From contig MFLZ01000022.1 in the NCBI GenBank assembly GCA_001781685.1, forward strand, positions 1-24,214: a stretch of 24,214 nt of DNA, read 5' to 3'. This DNA comes from Candidatus Kaiserbacteria bacterium RIFCSPLOWO2_01_FULL_54_13. GTDB lineage: Bacteria; Patescibacteriota; Minisyncoccia; Phycocordibacterales; UBA2100. This document shows positions 1-5,274 of the stretch, piece after piece. The translations under genes were made by a program, and so were the position numbers. Within the stretch, counting starts at the first letter, position 1. Each line of letters opens with the position of its first letter. The notes below the pieces were generated by a model, which searched no databases, was not told the origin of the DNA, and saw only the letters and a program-made list of their open reading frames with translations.

Positions 1-40
1 AGAGCCTTTGACGCCCCGATTAATGCTGAAAATCCGCATG

Positions 41-59
41 CTCCTTCATCGTGAAGGAG
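41..59. repeat. Small perfect hairpin
   Basis: CTCCTTCA and TGAAGGAG pair across a 3-base loop. No T-run follows on either strand, so it is not a typical terminator. Apart from this hairpin, I see no gene or other signal in bases 1-122. Confidence 0.3.
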
Positions 60-122
60 TGCAATATGTATCTGAGGTTATGCAGGCGTAGGTGAGAAAT
101 ACATCAATCTGCAACGCCAAGC

Positions 123-308
123 TTAGTACCCGACAGGAGCGGCGTAGCCTAGCTCCACGGGCCTGCCAACGTCTACAGGACGTCCGATGGTCATTGACGT
201 TCCGATCGGCGCGGCGTAGCCGAGATTAACTGCATAGCCGATAGGTACCGCGTAGCCGATGTTGGCAGAATATCTGATCGGAGCGGCATGGCCGCACTTG
301 CATTGCAC
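123..308 (-). CDS. Short hexapeptide-repeat protein or detached gene tail
   Basis: This 61-residue frame is made of ten hexapeptides plus a final Tyr, with Gly at the sixth position of nine of them (for example YAVPIG, YAVNLG, RPVDVG). It ends YAAPVGY, exactly like the full-length secreted repeat protein at 1572-2105. The only possible start is GTG at 306-308, which shares its G with the TAG stop of the upstream toxin; it has no signal peptide. The first hexad (MQCKCG) has a CxC pair, recalling the CPC hexad near the N-terminus of the long protein. It may be a shortened paralogue translated by coupling to the toxin, or only a 3' remnant left by duplication. The intact repeat phase over 60 residues argues that it is not simply decayed. 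Function unknown. Confidence 0.5.
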   Translation of the reverse strand: MQCKCGHAAPIRYSANIGYAVPIGYAVNLGYAAPIGTSMTIGRPVDVGRPVELGYAAPVGY

Positions 309-583
309 TATGAATCTTGTGCGCCATGATAAATATGCAGTATCTCAATCGTACCTCTCTCGATCCGATAGAAAATCTTGTACGGGTATCGTATGAGGGG
401 CGCGACGCGCACGCCCGGACGCTCTGCAACTTCTTGAGCGCTCTTCGGCCACGTCGCTATCCGCAGAAGTACGGAGCGAAAGCGTGCACCCACCGCTTCG
501 GCATATTCTGGATAGTTTGCTGCGATGTACGCACGGATTTTCTCGAGATCTTCGAGGGCAGGTTCAGTGTACCTGATCCTCAT
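308..583 (-). CDS. RelE/ParE-family toxin of module 1
   Basis: A 91-residue protein with the usual length and features of the RelE/ParE toxin superfamily: an N-terminal strand (MRIRYTEPA), two helices (LEDLEKIRAYIAANYPE and a segment ending RIATWP), then a beta-rich half with the typical YPYKIFYRIE strand and C-terminal EILHIYHGAQ. Family members either cut ribosome-bound mRNA (RelE) or poison gyrase (ParE); the sequence does not decide which. The start ATG overlaps the antitoxin stop by 4 bases (ATGA), so translation is coupled to the antitoxin. The TAG stop touches the GTG of the hexapeptide frame downstream. Family assignment is firm; the target is unknown. Confidence 0.85.
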   Translation of the reverse strand: MRIRYTEPALEDLEKIRAYIAANYPEYAEAVGARFRSVLLRIATWPKSAQEVAERPGVRVAPLIRYPYKIFYRIERGTIEILHIYHGAQDS

Positions 584-813
584 GTACGGCGAAACTTTGC
601 AAAGGCAGCATCAATTTTCTTCCTGCTCGCAAAACGTCCCTTATGTGCCGCTCTCAGTCCGCGGTCGATGCCCTTTAGCTCGTCGCGTGTCGCACGATAC
701 ACACTACTATCAACTTCAGTGTCGATCGTACGAGCAATATCTATGAGCTCTTCCTGCGCATAGCTCGGCCATTGTGCTGCTCGATGAAGAATTTTCTCAA
801 GCGTCTTTGTCAT
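580..813 (-). CDS. Antitoxin of module 1
   Basis: A 77-residue, mostly helical, charged protein directly upstream of the RelE/ParE toxin. Its layout matches small antitoxins of such pairs: an N-terminal helix (MTKTLEKILHRAAQWP), a middle segment, and a toxin-wrapping C-terminus with GLRAAHKGRFASRKKID followed by FAKFRRT. The second antitoxin in this window (1285-1512) has the same plan: MTK-L-K start, a GEFAREEE segment and a W/F-K-RFG ending. The two are therefore probably divergent relatives. It is expected to neutralise the toxin and probably repress the operon. The start ATG lies 7 bases after a TATACT box, suggesting a leaderless message. Confidence 0.8.
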   Translation of the reverse strand: MTKTLEKILHRAAQWPSYAQEELIDIARTIDTEVDSSVYRATRDELKGIDRGLRAAHKGRFASRKKIDAAFAKFRRT

Positions 814-820
814 GAGCGGT

Positions 821-826
821 AGTATA
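821..826 (-). promoter_or_regulatory. -10 box of toxin-antitoxin module 1
   Basis: TATACT preceded by TGG (an extended -10) lies 7 bases before the antitoxin ATG. No convincing -35 is visible. The surrounding GGTA/TACC symmetry could be an operator. Confidence 0.5.
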
Positions 827-860
827 CCATACCGATGCCGAGTGCGAGATTACGGAAACG

Positions 861-935
861 TTACCACCCAACCGGTGCGGCGTAGCCGACCTCGGCCGTT
901 TTGCCGGTTGCCATCGGTGTTCCAACTGGCGCCGA
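861..935 (-). pseudogene. Remnant of the hexapeptide gene 3' end
   Basis: Read on the minus strand, 25 codons to a TAA repeat the end of the secreted hexapeptide protein: APVG TPMATG KTAEVG YAAPVG then W and stop. At DNA level about 66 bases from 871 match 1582-1647 with about four differences. An in-frame TAG at 936-938 replaces a Tyr codon, and there is no start codon, so it is a dead fragment. It sits between the two toxin-antitoxin modules. The rest of the gap up to the second toxin (939-988) holds nothing I can identify. Confidence 0.8.
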
Positions 936-988
936 CTAGCGGACCCGGAATCTATGACTGAGTACGTGCAAAGGCTGCAGTTGCAAAC

Positions 989-1288
989 CTACTGAGATTT
1001 CGCGGGACGCAGTTGCGCACAATGGTAAATGCCCAGAACGATGAGATTTTCTTGACCACCATTTGAGTCCACGCGATATACGACGATAAACGGCAGTCCG
1101 GGTACAACCATCTCAAGGGTGTGCGACACCGTACCCTTATGGCCCATGCGTGGAAATTCGGCAAGAAGTTCAATTGTTTCCCGGATCCGCACACCGACAC
1201 GCCGCGCGGCTTCCTCGTTATGCGCGCTAATAAACGCCGCAATGCCGTCGAGATGTCGACGGGCGCGCGGCGTATACCGCACGCTCAT
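989..1288 (-). CDS. ParE/RelE-family toxin of module 2
   Basis: A 99-residue toxin starting MSVRYTPRARRHLDGIA, followed by a second helix, the family-typical segment ELLAEFPRMGHKG, the strand LPFIVVYRV and C-terminal LIVLGIYHCAQ. This arrangement is characteristic of ParE-like toxins (AEFP..G and the hydrophobic FIVVYRV strand). The ATG at 1286-1288 was chosen over an upstream start because it overlaps the antitoxin TGA in ATGA, exactly as in module 1. It shares the fold but little sequence with the first toxin, so the two modules are not recent copies of each other. The molecular target cannot be read from the sequence. Confidence 0.85.
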   Translation of the reverse strand: MSVRYTPRARRHLDGIAAFISAHNEEAARRVGVRIRETIELLAEFPRMGHKGTVSHTLEMVVPGLPFIVVYRVDSNGGQENLIVLGIYHCAQLRPAKSQ

Positions 1289-1512
1289 AGACCGAACCTC
1301 TTCCACGTGGCTGCCATTTCCTCCTCTCGTGCAAACTCTCCTCTGTCGGCCTCGGCAACTGCACCTTTCACGTCCTCGATCTGCTCGGGCGTCAGGCGAT
1401 AGCGTTTTTTATCCTCACCAGCAAGACCGAGTAACACTTCACCCGCCAAGTTCTGGCGATCAGCCGGCAACTCCCGCACGGCGTTTATCCCTTTCTGTAA
1501 CAACTTTGTCAT
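1285..1512 (-). CDS. Antitoxin of module 2
   Basis: A 75-residue helical, acidic protein: MTKLLQKGINAVRELP, then an Ala/Leu/Glu-rich middle, a segment with YRLTPEQIEDVK, and GEFAREEEM ending WKRFGL. The YxLTxEQxxxVxxAxxEADxGEFA pattern is typical of the small antitoxins paired with ParE-type toxins. An ATG 9 bases upstream (1521) is possible. I choose 1512 because the TAGAAT box at 1520-1525 overlaps the upstream ATG and lies 7 bases before 1512, and because the protein then begins MTK-L-K like the antitoxin of module 1. It lies 59 bases after the end of the hexapeptide gene. Confidence 0.8.
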   Translation of the reverse strand: MTKLLQKGINAVRELPADRQNLAGEVLLGLAGEDKKRYRLTPEQIEDVKGAVAEADRGEFAREEEMAATWKRFGL

Positions 1513-1519
1513 GTCCGCC

Positions 1520-1525
1520 ATTCTA
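1520..1525 (-). promoter_or_regulatory. -10 box of toxin-antitoxin module 2
   Basis: TAGAAT with an upstream TGA (extended -10) sits 7 bases before the ATG at 1512. Three AACTTT copies and a CTTTG/CAAAG inverted pair lie between 1526 and 1571 and may form an operator. Confidence 0.45.
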
Positions 1526-1571
1526 TCACATTAACTTTGTCAAAGAACTTTCCCCCTCTCCCGCAGAACTT

Positions 1572-2105
1572 TCAATACCCCACCGGTGCGGCGTAGCCGA
1601 CCTCGGCAGTTTTGCCGGTTGCCATCGGTGTTCCAACTAGTGCCGAGTAACCGACTATGGCTGGCGTGCCAACTGGCACTGAATATCCGACCGAGACCGG
1701 CCTCCCGACCGCTACTGGATAGCCTGTCCTCACTGGATACCCTGCCGTCATGGGATAGCCTGTCGTCATGGAATATCCGACGCGCATGGGATAGCCGACT
1801 GATCTCGGATAACCACTGGGCACGCCAAAGCCGCTCGGCGTGCTATAGCCTGCCCGCGCAGGCAGGCCACCGCGAAAGCCGTAGCCGCTCGACATTCCGT
1901 AACCACTCGGGTATCCATAGCCACCCGAGACTCCGTAGCCTCCCTGCGCGGGCACGCCGCCTGCGCACGGACAACCAACGAACGCGGCATATCCGGTATT
2001 TCCGGAATACCCGACGTACGTGAAGCATCCATAATCGCACGCCGACGCAGCAATGGGCGCTGCGAGCCCAATTATGATTAGCACGCTGATGAGTGTGTAT
2101 CGCAT
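1572..2105 (-). CDS. Secreted protein of 24 perfect-phase hexapeptide repeats
   Basis: A 177-residue protein of no family I recognise. Residues 1-22 form a signal peptide (MRYTLISVLIIIGLAAPIA, cleavage after ASA). After a short CDYGCFTYVG segment, residues 33-176 are exactly 24 hexapeptides without one insertion or deletion, each ending in Gly. Tyr mostly opens the unit, giving a GY step every six residues (YPMRVG, YSMTTG, YPVAVG, YSVPVG). The first half is Gly/Ser-rich and the second is Pro/Val-rich. Four Cys lie near the N-terminus (CDYGC and CPC), possible cross-links. Hexad 9 (LPARAG) is encoded by an 18-bp palindromic insertion that keeps the phase. The gene follows the sortase by 62 bases, but the protein has no LPxTG motif or C-terminal anchor. 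A structural surface or matrix role is inference. Confidence 0.8.
   Translation of the reverse strand: MRYTLISVLIIIGLAAPIAASACDYGCFTYVGYSGNTGYAAFVGCPCAGGVPAQGGYGVSGGYGYPSGYGMSSGYGFRGGLPARAGYSTPSGFGVPSGYPRSVGYPMRVGYSMTTGYPMTAGYPVRTGYPVAVGRPVSVGYSVPVGTPAIVGYSALVGTPMATGKTAEVGYAAPVGY
1849..1866. repeat. Palindromic mini-element in frame in the hexapeptide gene
   Basis: Six-base arms CCTGCC and GGCAGG enclose a 6-base loop. The 18 bp encode one hexad (LPARAG). Related elements lie at 3414-3444 and 3939-3959. Confidence 0.6.
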
Positions 2106-2112
2106 GATGATT

Positions 2113-2118
2113 GGTATA
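2113..2118 (-). promoter_or_regulatory. -10 box of the hexapeptide gene
   Basis: TATACC lies 7 bases before the ATG, so the gene may have its own leaderless transcript besides read-through from the sortase gene. Confidence 0.4.
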
Positions 2119-2167
2119 AAATCAGCCTAGGCGCGAGTTATAACAATTTGGTAATGGGAGTTGACAC

Positions 2168-2812
2168 TCAGAGCATCGCGACAAAGTCGGCCTCAAGGAT
2201 GAATCGGGAATCCTTGCTCGTAAGCGTGTCGCAGGTAACGAGCGTAAGCTTTTGGCCCAAGGTCGGCGAGAGATCGATAAGCGCATCCTCGACATTCGCC
2301 TTGCGCACCGAACGCACCGTGTAGAGGTAGGATTTTCCATCACCTTGGATCGTTATAGAGTCTCCGGCCTCGAGCTCGGGAACGCGATTGAATGCTTTGT
2401 ACATTTGATTTTTCACTACGGGCAAGTGCGAGGTGTGCGCAAAAATCAAGACGTTGCCTTTTTCGCCCAAGCGCGCGGAGTCTACGTAGCGCACGGGCCC
2501 ATCTTTGAGAAACTCGTCGAGTGTCGCGATGTCGCGCGTCTCCGGATTCTGCACGGGGAGGTCAAGATCGATCTCTGAAATCACGATGCGCTCAGGAAGA
2601 ACCGTTGGCTGACTGTTTGCTGTTTGCTGTTCACTGTTCACTGGTGTCTCACCGAGTTCGGGAAGGTTTGAGAGCGCGACTGATCCATTACAAGTCCCAT
2701 CGAGGTAGCACGGCACGAAGCCGACCGAATCCGCAGCGGAAAGCGAAAGGAAAAAGATGACGATAGTACTCGCCATAAAGACTGGCACAGGAGCGCGAGA
2801 AACCTTTCTCAT
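2168..2812 (-). CDS. Sortase (LPxTG-type cysteine transpeptidase)
   Basis: A 214-residue membrane-anchored sortase. Sortases cut a sorting signal in exported proteins and join the product to a cell-surface nucleophile. The N-terminus (residues 10-27) is a single hydrophobic segment. The catalytic domain spans about 72-214, with the three expected residues: His126 (IFAHTSH), Cys194 (LTLVTCD) and Arg203 (SRFILEA). I chose the ATG at 2812: the longer frame from 2938 would run through the promoter and palindrome. Residues 59-68 (NSEQQTANSQ) come from a short interspersed repeat also found in gyrB. The hexapeptide gene follows by 62 bases, and a Tyr-rich protein gene diverges upstream. No LPxTG substrate is visible in the window. 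Confidence 0.88.
   Translation of the reverse strand: MRKVSRAPVPVFMASTIVIFFLSLSAADSVGFVPCYLDGTCNGSVALSNLPELGETPVNSEQQTANSQPTVLPERIVISEIDLDLPVQNPETRDIATLDEFLKDGPVRYVDSARLGEKGNVLIFAHTSHLPVVKNQMYKAFNRVPELEAGDSITIQGDGKSYLYTVRSVRKANVEDALIDLSPTLGQKLTLVTCDTLTSKDSRFILEADFVAML
2612..2639. repeat. Interspersed 28-bp repeat, copy in sortase
   Basis: 26 of 28 bases match 5530-5557 inside gyrB, in the same orientation and reading frame. It encodes NSEQQTANS in the linker before the sortase domain. Confidence 0.75.
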
Positions 2813-2821
2813 AAGGCCAAA

Positions 2822-2850
2822 AGAGTACAGTATTATTGAGGTTTTGTCAA
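2822..2850 (-). promoter_or_regulatory. Sortase promoter
   Basis: A perfect -35 TTGACA (2845-2850, minus strand) is followed after 17 bases by TACTCT (2822-2827), 9 bases before the ATG. The -35 is the outer arm of the palindromic element beside it. Confidence 0.55.
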
Positions 2851-2854
2851 TCCA

Positions 2855-2890
2855 CCCCTTACCACTTCCCGCGCGCGAAGTGGTAAGGGG
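2855..2890. repeat. CCCCTTACCACTT palindrome between divergent genes
   Basis: Perfect 13-bp arms enclose a 10-base GC-rich loop. Outside them, TTGTCAA (2844-2850) and TTGACAA (2891-2897) are also inverted, and each carries a -35 hexamer pointing outward. The same 13-bp arm occurs in the palindrome at 13597-13638. Confidence 0.8.
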
Positions 2891-2918
2891 TTGACAAGGC
2901 GAAAATATGTAGTATCCT
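2891..2918 (+). promoter_or_regulatory. Promoter of the Tyr-rich membrane protein
   Basis: TTGACA (2891-2896), a 16-base spacer and TATCCT (2913-2918) precede the ATG at 2941. The leader would be about 15 bases, unlike most genes in the window. Confidence 0.55.
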
Positions 2919-2940
2919 AGCGCCCACTCAATAAACACCT

Positions 2941-4152
2941 ATGCCCGAACCCCAACAGAGTGCATCGCGCACGCCATACACAGTGCCTGAAGAGCCAAAG
3001 GCGAGCCTCGCCTCGAACATTCTCGCCATTGTCGGCTTCATCATCCTCATTGTCGTAGTGATATGGGGTCTCGTACACCTTGCCTCGATTTCCCGCGGAT
3101 GGTTCTCTTCCTTCTTCGGAGGAAGCGATACCGTGATCGAAGTCTCGGCACCCGAAAGCGCGACCTCGGGCATCCCCTTCAGCGTGTCGTGGAAATACGA
3201 CGAACCGACGAGCGGCACGTACGCGCTTCTCTACCGGTGCGAGAGCGGACTCGCATTCCAAACGCCCGCCCCATCAGGCAACATCATGAATGGCATACCC
3301 TGCGGCGCAGCCTTCACCGTCTCCGGCGAAGAGAAGAGAGTTTCCGTCACACCATTCCTCTCGGGCAACAGCGCGCTCGATATTCCAATTTCCATTATTT
3401 TCATGCCAGGTCTGCCTGCCGCGACGAGCACGGCGCAGGCAGGCGCCACCGGTACTAGGGCGCAAGGGAGTGCTACGGTAAAAATCTCTCCGGTATCCGC
3501 TCCGGCCCCCACGCCCTCGCCAACAACGCCCACCACGCCGACCCCTGCCCCTCTGACTCCTCCGAGTCCTACTCCAGCTCCAACACCTGCGCCGACATCC
3601 CGGCCTTCCACGCCGGCTGATCTCTCTGTTTACATCATCTCAGCAAGTACCGACGCCTCGGGCCAAGGTGTCGTGACATTCGACATCGCAAACGTTGGTG
3701 GCACACGCTCGGGCACGTACTACTTCACCGCACAGCTTCCAACAGTGTCAGGATACACGTACAGCTCGCCCGCGCAGACGTCTCTCACTCCCGGCTCGCA
3801 CGTCGTGAACACATTGCGATTCTCGCAGGGCCGCAGCGGAGTCGTGAGCATCTCAATCGCCACACCCGACGCGAACGGAAGCAACAACTATGCATCTCAA
3901 TCCGTGAATGCACCGTACCCCTACGGTACGTACAATTACCTGCCTACCGGCCAGGCAGGCAATTACTCATACCAAGCGCAGTATTCTTCCGTTTCTTACC
4001 CATACACGTACCCGCAGTACCCGTATCAAACCTATCCGTACAACTACCAATACCAGACCTACCCCTCGAACTACAACCAGTACCCGTACACTTCTCAATA
4101 TCCGTACTCGCAGCAATACCCGTACTCGGCGTACTACCCGTACGCGTACTAA
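2941..4152 (+). CDS. Membrane-anchored surface protein with CARDB-like domain and Tyr-rich tail
   Basis: A 403-residue protein with the parts of a cell-surface adhesin or scaffold. Residues 1-25 are polar and cytoplasmic, 26-48 form one transmembrane helix, and 62-155 look beta-rich with two Cys (100 and 121) that could pair. Residues 185-225 are a Pro/Thr linker and 227-322 resemble a CARDB-type Ig-like domain (DLSVYIISAS, VTFDIANVGG, NNYASQSV). Residues 323-403 are a low-complexity Tyr/Pro/Gln tail with many YPY and QYPY units. Two palindromic mini-elements are inserted in frame (encoding LPAATSTAQAG and LPTGQAG). It is divergent from the sortase. The LPTG string is a product of the repeat, not a sorting signal. 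The function is inferred only from architecture. Confidence 0.8.
   Translation: MPEPQQSASRTPYTVPEEPKASLASNILAIVGFIILIVVVIWGLVHLASISRGWFSSFFGGSDTVIEVSAPESATSGIPFSVSWKYDEPTSGTYALLYRCESGLAFQTPAPSGNIMNGIPCGAAFTVSGEEKRVSVTPFLSGNSALDIPISIIFMPGLPAATSTAQAGATGTRAQGSATVKISPVSAPAPTPSPTTPTTPTPAPLTPPSPTPAPTPAPTSRPSTPADLSVYIISASTDASGQGVVTFDIANVGGTRSGTYYFTAQLPTVSGYTYSSPAQTSLTPGSHVVNTLRFSQGRSGVVSISIATPDANGSNNYASQSVNAPYPYGTYNYLPTGQAGNYSYQAQYSSVSYPYTYPQYPYQTYPYNYQYQTYPSNYNQYPYTSQYPYSQQYPYSAYYPYAY
3414..3444. repeat. Palindromic mini-element in frame
   Basis: Arms GCCTGCC and GGCAGGC enclose a 17-base loop, coding for LPAATSTAQAG at the end of the first extracellular domain. Confidence 0.5.
3939..3959. repeat. 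Palindromic mini-element in frame
   Basis: Arms CCTGCCT and AGGCAGG enclose a 7-base loop, coding for LPTGQAG within the Tyr-rich tail and interrupting its composition. Confidence 0.6.
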
Positions 4153-4168
4153 AGAACTTGAACTTGGA

Positions 4169-5191
4169 CTAGGAAAGGTCTACGCGCAGAAGATCCGGGC
4201 GCCTGAGTTCGGCGCGAAGGTCGTCTATTCCGTGAAAGAATCCAAGCGTCATTATCTTTCGTCCTCCTCCTCTCCGAAACCTTGTCGGCCAGCTGCTCCA
4301 ATACGCACCACCGAATTCCCATTTGTCCTTGTGTGCGAAAACTACTGCGCCCGACATACCCCACGCCGATCTATCATCCTCATCAGGTGGTAGAACGACT
4401 GCGAAAGAGTTCCGAAAATGATCGAACCACGTTTGGGTGACTCCCTCACCCACCCGAACAAGACCCGGCTCAATGCGAAACGCAGTTCCGAGGAATGTCT
4501 TGTGCCCCACCTTATCTGAGGTCGGCTCCCCGGGATCGATGCCGACGACCGCGACAAGCGCACCGTGAATATCGGCATTGGTGAGCGTGCCGTCATCGCG
4601 AATAATCTGCTCCTCCGATCTGGCATGCAAGCGAGGGGGAAGCCGCAGAAGTCCCATATCAACGCTCCTACCCGGGGGAGGCTCTTTGATTCCCAAGAGT
4701 GTGTGGGCATTCGCCATAATATGCTTAGCATCTCCCCAATAAAAGCCGTTCGAATGGCCTACTGTATGGTACGACCCGCCACGATTAAATTTGTCGTATG
4801 CGGATGCGAAGACAAAATTGTTTGAGGGCCCGGCTATTTGCACGGGATACCTTCGATGGAGCTCCGCAACGTCGAACGACGTACCTTCAACGTGTTCAAT
4901 AGGAGTCCCGACGACTTGCAAAATCCGACCGAGAGGATTCTCTCCCTGACCTCTCAAGGCGCGCCTTAGGTCGGGGGTTTTTAGCCTCTCTCGCGCCAAC
5001 GTGACGGCAGTCTTGACGTATTCTTCATTGACACGGATCCGTTCCTCTGCCCGCAACTTCTCGGCCGAGGAGACCGCCTCGAACAATTTGCGGAGTTCAG
5101 GCGACACCGCAAGAAGGCTGCTTACACCTGCGACGGCCGCCCCGCCCAAGAAGAACGTGCGGCGGTTTATCTCTGGTCCGCCTTCTTTCAT
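4169..5191 (-). CDS. Tat-type exported trypsin-like serine peptidase
   Basis: A 340-residue protein. The N-terminus has a twin-arginine-like signal (NRRTFFLGGAAVAG, residues 9-22), followed by a charged helix at about 32-80. The chymotrypsin-fold triad is visible in the expected order: His163 (MANAHTLLG), Asp178 (SVDMGLLRLP) and Ser280 (AWGMSGAVVF). The GMSG motif matches the GxSG nucleophile context and His the xxAH context. It would act outside the membrane on an unknown protein. The gene is convergent with the Tyr-rich surface protein (16-base gap), making a substrate or processing link conceivable but unproven. A perfect TATAAT ends 6 bases before the ATG, so the message is probably leaderless. 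Whether a Tat translocase exists in this genome cannot be seen here. Confidence 0.72.
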   Translation of the reverse strand: MKEGGPEINRRTFFLGGAAVAGVSSLLAVSPELRKLFEAVSSAEKLRAEERIRVNEEYVKTAVTLARERLKTPDLRRALRGQGENPLGRILQVVGTPIEHVEGTSFDVAELHRRYPVQIAGPSNNFVFASAYDKFNRGGSYHTVGHSNGFYWGDAKHIMANAHTLLGIKEPPPGRSVDMGLLRLPPRLHARSEEQIIRDDGTLTNADIHGALVAVVGIDPGEPTSDKVGHKTFLGTAFRIEPGLVRVGEGVTQTWFDHFRNSFAVVLPPDEDDRSAWGMSGAVVFAHKDKWEFGGAYWSSWPTRFRRGGGRKIMTLGFFHGIDDLRAELRRPDLLRVDLS

Positions 5192-5197
5192 GCCTGG

Positions 5198-5203
5198 ATT
5201 ATA
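5198..5203 (-). promoter_or_regulatory. Consensus -10 box of the peptidase gene
   Basis: TATAAT, the only perfect -10 in the window, lies 6 bases before the ATG. It abuts the hairpin at 5202-5260, whose base would cover the -35 region. Confidence 0.6.
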
Positions 5204-5260
5204 GCCAAGCGAGGCGAGAGAAGCGAGAACTGGTTCTGCATCCCTCGCGAGCGCTGGCTA
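5202..5260. repeat. Branched hairpin element between gyrB and the peptidase
   Basis: TAGCCA/TGGCTA and GCG/CGC form the base. Two A.G mismatches and then GCGAG/CTCGC extend it, and AGAAC/GTTCT makes an inner hairpin. It fills nearly all of the 83-base intergenic gap. No T-run follows on either strand. Confidence 0.45.
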
Positions 5261-5274
5261 AACGAGCGCAACGA

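Noticed and set aside
123..1521. Integron-type cassette array for the two TA modules
   Set aside because: I see no integrase gene and no attC-like inverted sites; the shared boundary is the hexapeptide gene end.
2168..2938. Longer sortase start at 2938
   Set aside because: It would code through the palindrome and both divergent promoters; the extra 42 residues do not look like a signal sequence.
3939..3959. LPTGQ string as a sortase sorting signal
   Set aside because: The order is not LPxTG, there is no following hydrophobic span and positive tail, and the bases belong to a palindromic mini-element.
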